Shown in pieces: positions 44,639 through 52,947 of a DNA stretch of 55,902 nt (the first letter of the stretch is position 1; every line of letters begins with the position of its first letter). Below the pieces are notes generated by a model. That model ran no database searches. It had not been told where the DNA came from and saw only the letters and a program-made list of their open reading frames with translations. The stretch comes from an uncultured Eubacteriales bacterium (GTDB lineage Bacteria; Bacillota; Clostridia; Oscillospirales; Acutalibacteraceae): positions 1 to 55,902 of the forward strand of contig CAKSST010000011.1 of NCBI GenBank assembly GCA_934489895.1, given 5' to 3'. Made by a program: the position numbers and the translations under genes.

Positions 44639-45478
44639 TTATTTAACAAGTGCTTTCAGTGAATTTGCAGCATAATCAAAAGCTTCGCGGCGGGGCGTAA
44701 GAATATTTTTGTCCTCTACAGCCTCTTTGCCCTCTAAAATTGCCTGTGCAGTAAAGTTTGTAAGATGGGGTTCCAAAGTCATAACTTTGCCTACACCTGC
44801 AAGGTAATCATTAACTATGTATTCAAGGTTGCCAATACCCTTGCCTGCTGCAACAACGGTACCGTCTTCAACAGCATCCTTAATGTGCAGATATTTAATA
44901 TAAGGCTTAAGCATTTTCCATGCTTGCATAGTATCCTGCCCAACCTGAACAAAGTTTGCGGGATCAAATACGCCTGCATAGTCAGGGAATGTTTTCAATA
45001 TTTCAAGGCAACGCTCGGCGTTATCGCCGTAAATATCTTTTTCATTTTCATGGCAAAGCTTGATACCGCTGCCGTTTGCAACTTCAAGCATCTTGCCCAT
45101 ACGGTACATAACCTCATTCTTATAAAGAGCCGGATCTTCTCCCTTGGGTATATAGAAGCTGAACATACGAATATTGTCGGTTTCTAAAATATTTGCTAAC
45201 TCAAGGCAATGCTTCAAACTTTCTATGTGCACATTAAAATCCTCGTGAATTTTAACTTTACCTATAGATGAACCGAGCGACCAAACCTTAATACCGCTGT
45301 CATCAAGCTTTTTCTTAATTTCCTTTACTTCATCCAAAGGCATTTCACAGATAAATTGGCTGCCGAACAGACGAATTTCAATCAAGCTCATATCGTTAGC
45401 TTTTAAAGCTGCAATTTGCTCTTCAACTGTGTCGCCCGCTTCGTCAGCAAAAGCTGAAAGTAAATATTTGTTTTCCAT
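44639..45478 (-). CDS. Sugar phosphate isomerase/epimerase family (xylose-isomerase-like TIM barrel)
   Basis: A 279-residue TIM barrel of the AP-endonuclease-2/xylose-isomerase-like family. Metal-binding segments include LCHENEKDIYG, GVFDPANFVQVG, YLHIKDAVEDG and the C-terminal MTLEPHL. The start at 45478 is used because GGGGTG lies upstream; the longer reading lacks such a site. Members isomerise, epimerise or, in the 3-keto-glycoside systems, eliminate the aglycone. It is the first gene of the operon with the two Gfo/Idh proteins. Confidence 0.88.
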   Translation of the reverse strand: MENKYLLSAFADEAGDTVEEQIAALKANDMSLIEIRLFGSQFICEMPLDEVKEIKKKLDDSGIKVWSLGSSIGKVKIHEDFNVHIESLKHCLELANILETDNIRMFSFYIPKGEDPALYKNEVMYRMGKMLEVANGSGIKLCHENEKDIYGDNAERCLEILKTFPDYAGVFDPANFVQVGQDTMQAWKMLKPYIKYLHIKDAVEDGTVVAAGKGIGNLEYIVNDYLAGVGKVMTLEPHLTNFTAQAILEGKEAVEDKNILTPRREAFDYAANSLKALVK

Positions 45479-45534
45479 TATAAGCACCCCTAATTTGTTT
45501 TTAAAAAAGTATTTATTCACAAAATCATAATCTA

Positions 45535-45680
45535 CAAAATACTGCTACCTAAAATTAGCAGTATTTTGGATGAATTTTGGATAATGAGGGTGAAGATAGG
45601 CTAGCGCCTATCAAGACCAAATTGCCGAAAGGCACCGAAATTCTGCCATTTTAGGCAGGTTCGGATTAGTCTTGTCTCCC
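45535..45680. other. Structured intergenic region downstream of the AraC gene
   Basis: This gap holds no gene but several hairpins. A terminator-like stem ATACTGCTA / TAGCAGTAT (45541-45568) lies on the side of the isomerase gene. Next are GATAGG-CTAGCG-CCTATC (45595-45612), TGCCGAAAGGCA with a GAAA tetraloop (45623-45634) and CTGCC-ATTTTA-GGCAG (45646-45661) nested in CCGAA/TTCGG, the last two enclosed by AAGAC/GTCTT. This is a possible three-way junction RNA; it lies in the 3' region of the AraC transcript or, on the plus strand, would be antisense to it. Confidence 0.5.
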
Positions 45681-46486
45681 TAAGCGTCATCCTTTGGCGA
45701 ACATCCAAAATGATTTTTGTATGCCCGCCAGAAGGTTGAGTAATCTTTAAAGCCGGAAGAGCGGAAAGCGTCATTTATAGGCACGCCCTCCCTGATGGCA
45801 TTTCTTGCCGAAAGCAACCGCTTTATAACAACGTACTCCCAGACTGAAGAGCCCGTTGCTTTGCGAAACGCACGGTTCACCTGCGATTTGCTTATAAAAA
45901 ATCGCTCGCTTATTTTGTCTAAAGACAGATCTTCAAACAGATGTCGGTTTATGTAATCAACAAGCTCAGAAGACGCCGTTTGCGTTGTATCATAGTTTTT
46001 TTGGCTTGTGTCAAAATAGTTTCTTATCTCATTAAGTACGGGAATAAGATAAGCAACTATTCTTTCCCTGCCGAAAGCCGCCCCCTCATCCATACGGTTA
46101 AAGCATTTTTTAAAAAACTCACCGTCAGGAAGTTGCTCAAAATAATTCAGTCTGCCGTGCGCTCTGTCATTAAAAGCTCGCAACAGCTCGCCTGATTTAT
46201 CAAAGGGCAACACTGTATCCTGTGAAAAATGTATAGCCATACGCTCATAAGGAGTATTTGATTCAATACCTATATGATGCGTTTCTGCAGGACGGGTTAT
46301 ATATACCCCGCCCGGATTTATTTCATAATGCATACCCTCTGCGCCGAAAGTACCGCTACCGGAAATTACATAAAGAATTTCATAAGCATCGTGAGCATGC
46401 ATTATAAACTTTTCGGGATCAGGCTTTTCATCAAAGGTATGATGAAAATAAAGCTCATTATCACGAAAACGTGAAATAACCGGCAT
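45680..46486 (-). CDS. AraC-family regulator of the uronate/glycoside cluster
   Basis: A 268-residue activator. The N-terminal cupin domain (FIMHAHDAYEILYVISGSGT) binds a sugar effector, the C-terminus has the AraC HTH pair (LSLDKISERFFISKSQVNRA and a shorter second helix pair ending FKDYSTFWRAYKNHFG). It lies between the kinase gene and the Gfo/Idh operon. A 19-base sequence upstream of it recurs exactly in the divergent larA-SDR control region, so it probably controls both. Confidence 0.92.
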   Translation of the reverse strand: MPVISRFRDNELYFHHTFDEKPDPEKFIMHAHDAYEILYVISGSGTFGAEGMHYEINPGGVYITRPAETHHIGIESNTPYERMAIHFSQDTVLPFDKSGELLRAFNDRAHGRLNYFEQLPDGEFFKKCFNRMDEGAAFGRERIVAYLIPVLNEIRNYFDTSQKNYDTTQTASSELVDYINRHLFEDLSLDKISERFFISKSQVNRAFRKATGSSVWEYVVIKRLLSARNAIREGVPINDAFRSSGFKDYSTFWRAYKNHFGCSPKDDA

Positions 46487-46530
46487 TATATCACCCCGCG
46501 CATTTTTCTACAGACAATATTACCATAAAA

Positions 46531-46549
46531 TGCGCAGATTTACAATATA
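46531..46549. promoter_or_regulatory. Shared 19-base control element, copy 1 (upstream of araC-type gene)
   Basis: TGCGCAGATTTACAATATA lies 45 bases before the AraC-type gene. The same 19 bases occur at 50466-50484. A second, looser version (GCGCATTTTTCTACAGACAA) is found at 46497-46516. Exact recurrence of 19 bases in two promoter regions of the same cluster is unlikely by chance and suggests the binding site of the AraC protein. Confidence 0.6.
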
Positions 46550-46556
46550 TATATTC

Positions 46557-47633
46557 TTATCTCTTTACTCTTGCATTACCGTTCCAAATGCTCCATACCT
46601 GCTCTTCATCACAGGGCTGTGCATAGTCGGTCTTGAATGTGGTAGCAAGTGCGCCGCAAGCCCAACCAAAATGAATCTGGTCAGCAGCGCCCCAACCTTT
46701 AAGAACTGCATAAAGCAATCCGCCTACAAAGCCGTCTCCGCCTCCGATACGGTCACGAACGGAAATCTCTTTAGGCTCAACAACCTGCCACTCATTCTCG
46801 CTGTGTAGGATGCCGCCCCAAAGGTGACGGTTTGTATCAATAACCTGACGGAGAGTTGTAGCGTAAATTGAGGTATGGGGATATGCTTTTTTAACATTTT
46901 CAATCATACCCTTAAAGCCGTCAATCTTAGCAGCGATATCCTTGCCGCCTGCCTCAGGTCCCTGAATACCAAGGCAAAGCTGGAAGTCTTCCTCGTTACC
47001 GATAAGAATATCGGAAACAGAAGCAATCTCGGAGAAAATTTTTGCCAGAATTTCTTCACGGCCCTTCCAGAAAGAAGCGCGGTAGTTAAGGTCAAAAGAA
47101 ATTACGGTTCCGTATTTTTTGGCAGCGCGGGCAAGTTCTAAACAGAACTCGCCGGTTTCTTCTGACAAAGCAGCAATAAGGCCTGAAAGGTGCAGTATTC
47201 CTACGCCTTCTTCGCCGAAAATGCGCTTAATATCAAAATCCTTAATATTAAGTGTTCTGCCAACCTCACCTGCGCGGTCGTTCTGTACGCGGGGACCGCG
47301 TGCACCCGAACCGCTGTCAGCGATATTGAACTGATGTCTGTAACCCCAAGGACCGTCCTGAGGAACGTCAATACCCTCGTAAGTCATACCGCGTGAACGC
47401 AGATTTCTTTTAATGAACTCTGCAATGGGACTGTCCTTAACAAAGGTGGTAAGAACTTTAACAGGCATACCAAGGTAGGAAGCAATGCTTGCTACGTTGG
47501 TTTCTGCGCTTGTTGCCTGCATAAAGAATGTATCTGATGAATATACAGGCTGTCCCTCGGGAGGAGTAATACGAACGCCCATGCTTGTGGGAACAACCAA
47601 AGACCATTTGCAATTCTCTTTAATCTTAAGCAT
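46557..47633 (-). CDS. PfkB-family sugar (acid) kinase, KDG-kinase-like
   Basis: A 358-residue ribokinase-fold kinase; start at 47633 chosen for AAGGAG upstream. The ATP/catalytic motif RIGGGDGFVGGLLYA contains the base Asp. It looks like 2-keto-3-deoxygluconate kinases of Clostridia, but no dehydratase or KDPG aldolase accompanies it. It lies directly downstream of 6-phosphogluconate dehydrogenase, so phosphorylation of gluconate is an alternative. The substrate is unresolved. Confidence 0.85.
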   Translation of the reverse strand: MLKIKENCKWSLVVPTSMGVRITPPEGQPVYSSDTFFMQATSAETNVASIASYLGMPVKVLTTFVKDSPIAEFIKRNLRSRGMTYEGIDVPQDGPWGYRHQFNIADSGSGARGPRVQNDRAGEVGRTLNIKDFDIKRIFGEEGVGILHLSGLIAALSEETGEFCLELARAAKKYGTVISFDLNYRASFWKGREEILAKIFSEIASVSDILIGNEEDFQLCLGIQGPEAGGKDIAAKIDGFKGMIENVKKAYPHTSIYATTLRQVIDTNRHLWGGILHSENEWQVVEPKEISVRDRIGGGDGFVGGLLYAVLKGWGAADQIHFGWACGALATTFKTDYAQPCDEEQVWSIWNGNARVKR

Positions 47634-47658
47634 TATAATTTTCTCCTTACGCTGTTGT

Positions 47659-49110
47659 TTATGCGTTGTAGTTAGAAGCCGATGTATTGCCGCCCGTACC
47701 TGTCCAGTCGGTGTGGAAGAACTTACCGCGCTGAGCATCTACGCGCTCATAGGTATGTGCGCCGAAGTAGTCACGCTGTGCCTGCAGTAAGTTTGCGGGC
47801 AAACGCTCACTGCGGTAACCGTCAAAGTATGAAAGAGCAGATGTCATTGCGGGTGCGGGTATACCTGCTGTAATGGTAGCAGCGCAAACTCTGCGCCAGC
47901 CGTCAGATGCCTTTGTAACTGCATCCTTGAAATAGGGGTCTAAAAGCAGGTTAACAAGATCGGGATTGTTATCAAATGCTTCTTTGATTTTTCCAAGGAA
48001 TGCGCTGCGGATAATGCAGCCGCCGCGCCACATAAGAGCAATACCGCCATAGTTTAAGTGCCAGCCGTATGTTGCAGCTGCTGCACGCATCAAAGCGTAG
48101 CCCTGTGCATAAGAAACAATTTTTGCAGCATAAAGTGCATTCTTGATATCCTCAATGAAAGCAGCCTTATCACCGTCAAATTTGACTGCGGGACCTGCAA
48201 TCTCTTTAGAAGCAGCAACTCTCTCTTCTTTAGCGGCAGACAGACAGCGTGCAAAAACAGCCTCACCTATAAGTGTAAGCGGAACGCCTTCATCTAAAGC
48301 AGCAATAGCCGTCCATTTACCTGTACCCTTCTGACCTGCGGTATCGAGAATTTTTTCAACAAGAGCGCTGCCGTCTATATCCTTATATGCAAGAATATCT
48401 CTTGTTATCTCAATAAGATAGCTGTCAAGCTCTTCTTCGTTCCATTTTGCAAATACTTCGTGCATTTCGTCAGCAGTCATACCAAGATATTCTTTCATAA
48501 TCTGGTAAGCTTCGCATATAAGCTGCATATCGCCGTATTCAATACCGTTGTGTACCATTTTTACAAAGTGACCTGCACCGTTCTCACCAACCCAGTCACA
48601 GCAGGGTGAACCGTCTTCAACCTTTGCGCATATTGCCTGGAAAATGGGTTTTACAAGCGGCCATGCAGCAGGAGAGCCGCCGGGCATCATGCTGGGGCCT
48701 TTGAGTGCGCCCTCTTCACCGCCCGAAACACCTGTTCCGATGTAAAGCAAGCCTTTACTTTCAACATAAGCGGTACGGCGTGCTGTGTCGGGGAAATGTG
48801 AGTTGCCGCCGTCAATAATAACGTCACCTTCCTCAAGCAAGGGAATAAGCGACTCAATAGTTGCGTCAACAGCGTCACCGGCTTTGATCATCATCATAAC
48901 CTTACGGGGCTTCTCAAGGGAAGCAACAAGCTCTTCAAGAGTATAAGTGCCTACAATGTTCTTGCCTTTTGCGCGGCCGTTAACGAATTTTTCTACTTTT
49001 TCGGTGGTGCGGTTGAAAACTGATACGGTAAAGCCTTTGCTTTCCATATTCATAACAAGGTTTTCACCCATAACTGCGAGACCGATAAGTCCGATATCTG
49101 ATTTTTTCAT
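47659..49110 (-). CDS. gnd: 6-phosphogluconate dehydrogenase (decarboxylating)
   Basis: A 483-residue NADP-type enzyme that converts 6-phosphogluconate to ribulose 5-phosphate and CO2. It has the Rossmann GLAVMGENLVMNM, the signature GTGVSGGEEGALKGPSMMPG, the catalytic Lys region GAGHFVKMVHNGIEYGDMQL, and the C-terminal all-helical domain. It is in an operon between a LarA homologue and a sugar kinase. This placement, instead of with oxidative pentose-phosphate genes, suggests that its substrate comes from a sugar acid. Confidence 0.96.
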   Translation of the reverse strand: MKKSDIGLIGLAVMGENLVMNMESKGFTVSVFNRTTEKVEKFVNGRAKGKNIVGTYTLEELVASLEKPRKVMMMIKAGDAVDATIESLIPLLEEGDVIIDGGNSHFPDTARRTAYVESKGLLYIGTGVSGGEEGALKGPSMMPGGSPAAWPLVKPIFQAICAKVEDGSPCCDWVGENGAGHFVKMVHNGIEYGDMQLICEAYQIMKEYLGMTADEMHEVFAKWNEEELDSYLIEITRDILAYKDIDGSALVEKILDTAGQKGTGKWTAIAALDEGVPLTLIGEAVFARCLSAAKEERVAASKEIAGPAVKFDGDKAAFIEDIKNALYAAKIVSYAQGYALMRAAAATYGWHLNYGGIALMWRGGCIIRSAFLGKIKEAFDNNPDLVNLLLDPYFKDAVTKASDGWRRVCAATITAGIPAPAMTSALSYFDGYRSERLPANLLQAQRDYFGAHTYERVDAQRGKFFHTDWTGTGGNTSASNYNA

Positions 49111-49138
49111 TTTTCTTTACCCCTTTTATATAAAGTTT

Positions 49139-50383
49139 TTATTTAACTGTCCAAAGTCCCAACGCGGGATTGCTTATATAGAATATTTGCTCACCGTTAA
49201 CGGTGTTAAAACCGTCTTTAAGCTTTGCAGGGTCGTAAATTGCGGCAGCTTCATCATAAGGCACATAATTAAAAGCTACGCCTTTTATCTCCTCTTCGCT
49301 TGCAAGCTTTGTGCAGTAGGTAATGCTGAAGCGACCGTCTGATGAGCCGTGAATAAGGTGTGCCGCAACCGAAAGGTTATCCTGCAAATCCTGATTTTCG
49401 TTTACAAGCTTCAGAACGTTTTCTCTTCCGACATAGCCGTATTTGCGGATAAGGCGATCATTCTCAGCGTCCTCACCGAATTTTTTAACCGCGGGCGCTA
49501 AAATAATTAACTCACCGCCGTCAGCCATAGCCATACGTGTACGGTAGATTGCCTTGTTTCCAAGCCAGGTGCTTTTGAACTCACGCGGGTCAAGATAAAC
49601 AACAACCTTTTTAAGCGGAGCATCAACAAAGGTGAGATTCTTCTCTCTGCTGTGCTCAACAGCCTGTTCAAACAACGCGCGTTCACGGCCGATGTAAACA
49701 CCGTGAAGCAAAGTTTCTTCACCGACATTTGTAGTTACCGTCAATACATACATAAGCGGTACGTCTTTAAGGAAATTCTGCTCAGCGTAGTCAAATACTT
49801 TACGTACGGGAGAATGGTCTTTACCCATTACTCTTTCCATACCGTAGAAAGCGCCCAGCATATGTGATGAGTTTATCATTGAATTGCCGCCGCAGCCTAC
49901 AAAGATATTCTTTGAGTAGTTTGCCATTCCGACAACCTCATGCGGAACAACCTGACCCACTGAAATTATAAGGTCATATTCCCCGCTTACAATACGGCGG
50001 TTAACCTCAACATCAATTTTCTGGTTGACAAGCCCCTCTGAAACCTCGTTAACAAACTCGGCCGGGACCTCACCGATTTTTACAACATCGGTTTTCCAGT
50101 TGTGTTCAATAATTTTTTCAAAAGGAACTTCACCCAAAAAGAAAGTATCGCACTCTGCTTTCGTCATAGGCTCGTGTGTACCCAGCGCGGGCATAACATC
50201 GACATCACAGGTATCTTTTAATGCGCGGTAGTACATTGCGGTTATTTTGCCCGCTCCTGAGTACATCCTTGTAAAGTCAGGCGGTAAAATAAGCACGCGT
50301 TTTAAATCTTTTCCTTCAAGTGATTTTTTAAGCGCTGCTTCAAGTTCGGCATCTTTAATGGTATCGGTAACTTTAATTACCAT
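49139..50383 (-). CDS. LarA-family nickel-dependent racemase/epimerase
   Basis: A 414-residue LarA homologue. LarA uses the nickel-pincer NPN cofactor to move hydride at the alpha-carbon of 2-hydroxy acids. Conserved landmarks are LPPDFTRMYSGAGKI, ALGTHEPM (His70), GQVVPHEVVGMANYSK (His148, Lys158) and GGNSMINSSHMLGAF (His174). Start at 50383 after AAGGGGTG. Among characterised relatives is a D-gluconate 2-epimerase; placement before gnd and opposite mannonate oxidoreductase and uronate isomerase points to mannonate/gluconate interconversion. Cofactor-synthesis genes larB, larC and larE are not in the window. Confidence 0.88.
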   Translation of the reverse strand: MVIKVTDTIKDAELEAALKKSLEGKDLKRVLILPPDFTRMYSGAGKITAMYYRALKDTCDVDVMPALGTHEPMTKAECDTFFLGEVPFEKIIEHNWKTDVVKIGEVPAEFVNEVSEGLVNQKIDVEVNRRIVSGEYDLIISVGQVVPHEVVGMANYSKNIFVGCGGNSMINSSHMLGAFYGMERVMGKDHSPVRKVFDYAEQNFLKDVPLMYVLTVTTNVGEETLLHGVYIGRERALFEQAVEHSREKNLTFVDAPLKKVVVYLDPREFKSTWLGNKAIYRTRMAMADGGELIILAPAVKKFGEDAENDRLIRKYGYVGRENVLKLVNENQDLQDNLSVAAHLIHGSSDGRFSITYCTKLASEEEIKGVAFNYVPYDEAAAIYDPAKLKDGFNTVNGEQIFYISNPALGLWTVK

Positions 50384-50411
50384 TTTTTTCACCCCTTAAT
50401 AAATTAATTAT

Positions 50412-50440
50412 ATATTAACTGAAATACAATTCAATTGCAA
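50412..50440 (-). promoter_or_regulatory. Promoter of the larA-gnd-kinase operon
   Basis: Minus strand: TTGCAA (50435-50440), 17 bases, TAATAT (50412-50417), about 30 bases before the start codon. Confidence 0.65.
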
Positions 50441-50465
50441 AAACAATCCGCTTTCCTTGCAAATG

Positions 50466-50484
50466 TGCGCAGATTTACAATATA
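50466..50484. promoter_or_regulatory. Shared 19-base control element, copy 2 (divergent promoter region)
   Basis: TGCGCAGATTTACAATATA lies between the divergent LarA-family and SDR genes, 26 bases upstream of the minus-strand -35 box. It is identical to 46531-46549. A GCGCATTTTTGC sequence near 50618 repeats the looser variant seen near copy 1. Confidence 0.6.
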
Positions 50485-50670
50485 AGTTGACTAAATAAGC
50501 AATTGAAAAGTTTAGTTTGCAGTTTTACAATAAATATATAGTATTAACCGAGTATATTTGGCGTATTATGCACATTAATATATTTTCTAAAATATACAAA
50601 CCAAAATTTATATTAAGGCGCATTTTTGCAATCTTTGCATTTTGTGTCAAGGAAAGGAAAGTAAATAATT

Positions 50671-51495
50671 ATGGCAAAAACAGTAGTTGTTACAGGAGCA
50701 GGCGGCGTGCTTTGCTCAAGCTTTGCAAAAGCATTGGCACAGCAGGGCCACAAAATTGCACTGCTTGACTTAAACGAGCAAGCCGCGCAGAAAATTGCAG
50801 ATGAAATCTGCGCTGACGGCGGCATTGCCAAAGCATACAAAGCCAACGTTTTAGACAAAGAATGTCTTGACGGCGTACACAAGGCAGTTCTTGCTGACTT
50901 AGGCACCTGCGATATTCTTATTAACGGCGCAGGCGGCAACAGCCCCAAATGCATCACAGCACATGAAACCTTCCAGTCCGGTGATGAATCTGCTGATGAT
51001 ATTCTCACATTCTTCAACCTCGATAAAGCCGGTTTTAATTTTGTATTTGACCTTAATATTATGGGCACACTGCTTCCCACACAGACCTTCGCTATTGATA
51101 TGTTAGGCAAAGAGGGCTGCTGCATTATCAATGTTTCTTCAATGAACGCTTACCGTCCTCTTACCAAAATACCCGCATACAGTGCAGCTAAAGCAGGTAT
51201 TTCTAACTTCACACAGTGGCTTGCTGTTCACTTTGCGCAGCAAGGCATCCGCGTAAACGCAATTGCCCCCGGTTTCTTTGTAACCAACCAAAACCGCGCA
51301 TTGCTGTATGATGATAACGGCAACCCCACTCCCCGTACTGAAAAGATTTTAAGAGCTACTCCTATGGGCCGTTTCGGCGAAGCTGAGGAATTGCTTGGCA
51401 CTCTGCTCTGGCTCACAGATGAAAAAGCATCCGGTTTTGTAACAGGTATTATTGTTCCCGTTGACGGCGGTTTCTCCGCATATTCAGGAGTTTAG
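50671..51495 (+). CDS. SDR-family D-mannonate oxidoreductase (fructuronate reductase) candidate
   Basis: A 274-residue short-chain dehydrogenase: cofactor motif VVTGAGGVLCSSFAK, Ser-Tyr-Lys triad with the Tyr and Lys in PAYSAAKAGISN, and the C-terminal VTGIIVPVDGGFSAYSG. Proteins of this SDR type next to uxaC reduce D-fructuronate to D-mannonate in Gram-positive bacteria that lack the long-chain UxuB. GGAAAGG precedes the ATG. Its gene is 3 bases before uxaC. Confidence 0.88.
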   Translation: MAKTVVVTGAGGVLCSSFAKALAQQGHKIALLDLNEQAAQKIADEICADGGIAKAYKANVLDKECLDGVHKAVLADLGTCDILINGAGGNSPKCITAHETFQSGDESADDILTFFNLDKAGFNFVFDLNIMGTLLPTQTFAIDMLGKEGCCIINVSSMNAYRPLTKIPAYSAAKAGISNFTQWLAVHFAQQGIRVNAIAPGFFVTNQNRALLYDDNGNPTPRTEKILRATPMGRFGEAEELLGTLLWLTDEKASGFVTGIIVPVDGGFSAYSGV

Positions 51496-51498
51496 TTT

Positions 51499-52893
51499 AT
51501 GAAAAATTTTATGGATAAGGATTTTTTGCTTTCTACCAAGACTGCAAAAAAATTGTTTCACGGCTACTGTGAGAATCTGCCTATTATTGATTACCACTGT
51601 CATGTAAGTCCCCGGGAAATTGCCGAAGACCGCAAGTTTGAAAACATTACTCAGGCTTGGCTTGGCGGCGACCATTATAAATGGCGCCTTATGCGCAGCA
51701 ACGGCGTCGAGGAAAATGAAATTACAGGCGATGCTGATGATTTTGTTAAGTTCCTGCGCTTTGCAGAAAGTCTTGAAAAAGCCATTGGCAACCCCATGTA
51801 TCATTGGTGCCACTTAGAGCTTAAAAAATATTTTGGTTACAACGGTATTCTCAACGGCAAAACAGCCGAAAAAGTATGGAACATCTGTAACAACGCACTG
51901 CAGAGTAATAAGCTTTCTGTGCGGGGTATAATCAGCTCTTCAAACGTTGATGTTATCGGCACAACCGACGACCCCGTTGACACACTTGAATGGCATGCAA
52001 AAATAAAAGAAGACACATCCTTTAAAACAAAGGTTGTCCCCTCTTACCGTCCCGACAAGGCAGTTAATGTTGATAAGGCCGGCTTTGCAGATTATATTAA
52101 AAAACTTTCTGACGCTACAGGTGTTGAAATCAAAACGGTTGACGATGTAAAAACTGCTTTGCTTAAAACAATGGATAAGTTTGGTGAAGCAGGCTGCAAA
52201 ATTTCCGACCACGGTCTTGACTATGTTCCCTTTGAAACAAAAGGCAACTCTGCCGAGGCTTTTAAGTCCGCTCTTGCTGGCAAATCCCCCGAAAGCATAG
52301 ATGCTGACACCTATAAGACCGAGCTTGTACTATTCTGCGGTAAGGAATATTTCCGCAGAGGTTGGGTGATGCAGATACACTTTGGCGCTTTACGTAACCC
52401 CAACAGAGTTATGTTTGAAAAGCTGGGACCCGATACGGGATATGACTGTATTGCAAACTCACGCAGCATTGAGGCTCTTGCAAAACTGTTAAATGAGCTT
52501 AATGCACAGTCAACATTACCCAAAACAATAGTATATTCTCTTAATCCCATTGATAACGCCGCTTTAGGTGCGCTTATCGGCGCATTCCAGAATCAAGATG
52601 CGCGCGGCAAAATTCAACACGGCTCTGCTTGGTGGTTTAATGATAACAAAACAGGTATGCAGCAGCATATGACCGACCTTGCAAACCTTTCAATTTTAGG
52701 CAACTTTGTAGGTATGCTGACCGACTCACGCAGTTTCCTTTCCTACACCCGTCACGAATATTTCCGCAGAATCATGTGCGACCTGCTCGGCAACTGGGCA
52801 GAAAACGGTGAGTTCCCCGCAGAAATCGAAGCTTTGGGCAAGATTGCAGGAGATATCTCCTACTACAACGCCAAAAAGTATTTCGGGTTCTAA
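51499..52893 (+). CDS. uxaC: Glucuronate isomerase
   Basis: A 464-residue uronate isomerase that turns D-glucuronate to D-fructuronate (and D-galacturonate to D-tagaturonate). The metal site begins with IDYHCHVSPREI near residue 28. The remaining conserved segments, FRRGWVMQIHFGALRN and a C-terminal TRHEYFRRIMCDLLG, are in place. It is translated directly after the SDR (GGAG in the SDR tail) and ends with a terminator; no uxuA or KDPG aldolase follows. Confidence 0.96.
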   Translation: MKNFMDKDFLLSTKTAKKLFHGYCENLPIIDYHCHVSPREIAEDRKFENITQAWLGGDHYKWRLMRSNGVEENEITGDADDFVKFLRFAESLEKAIGNPMYHWCHLELKKYFGYNGILNGKTAEKVWNICNNALQSNKLSVRGIISSSNVDVIGTTDDPVDTLEWHAKIKEDTSFKTKVVPSYRPDKAVNVDKAGFADYIKKLSDATGVEIKTVDDVKTALLKTMDKFGEAGCKISDHGLDYVPFETKGNSAEAFKSALAGKSPESIDADTYKTELVLFCGKEYFRRGWVMQIHFGALRNPNRVMFEKLGPDTGYDCIANSRSIEALAKLLNELNAQSTLPKTIVYSLNPIDNAALGALIGAFQNQDARGKIQHGSAWWFNDNKTGMQQHMTDLANLSILGNFVGMLTDSRSFLSYTRHEYFRRIMCDLLGNWAENGEFPAEIEALGKIAGDISYYNAKKYFGF

Positions 52894-52904
52894 ACGAATA
52901 TGCA

Positions 52905-52945
52905 ATATATTAAAAACCTCGGTGAATTCACCGAGGTTTTTAATA
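52905..52945. terminator. Bidirectional terminator after uxaC
   Basis: ATTAAAAACCTCGGTGAATT and its complement make a perfect stem between uxaC and the convergent transporter gene. Confidence 0.9.
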
Positions 52946-52947
52946 TG

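Noticed and set aside
45592..45660. Lysine riboswitch, suggested by GGTGAAGATAG at the start of the hairpin region.
   Set aside because: The rest of the conserved core is missing and the following gene on that strand is antisense to araC.
50613..51131. Minus-strand open frame within the SDR gene.
   Set aside because: Shadow of the SDR; composition and lack of a start signal argue against a gene.
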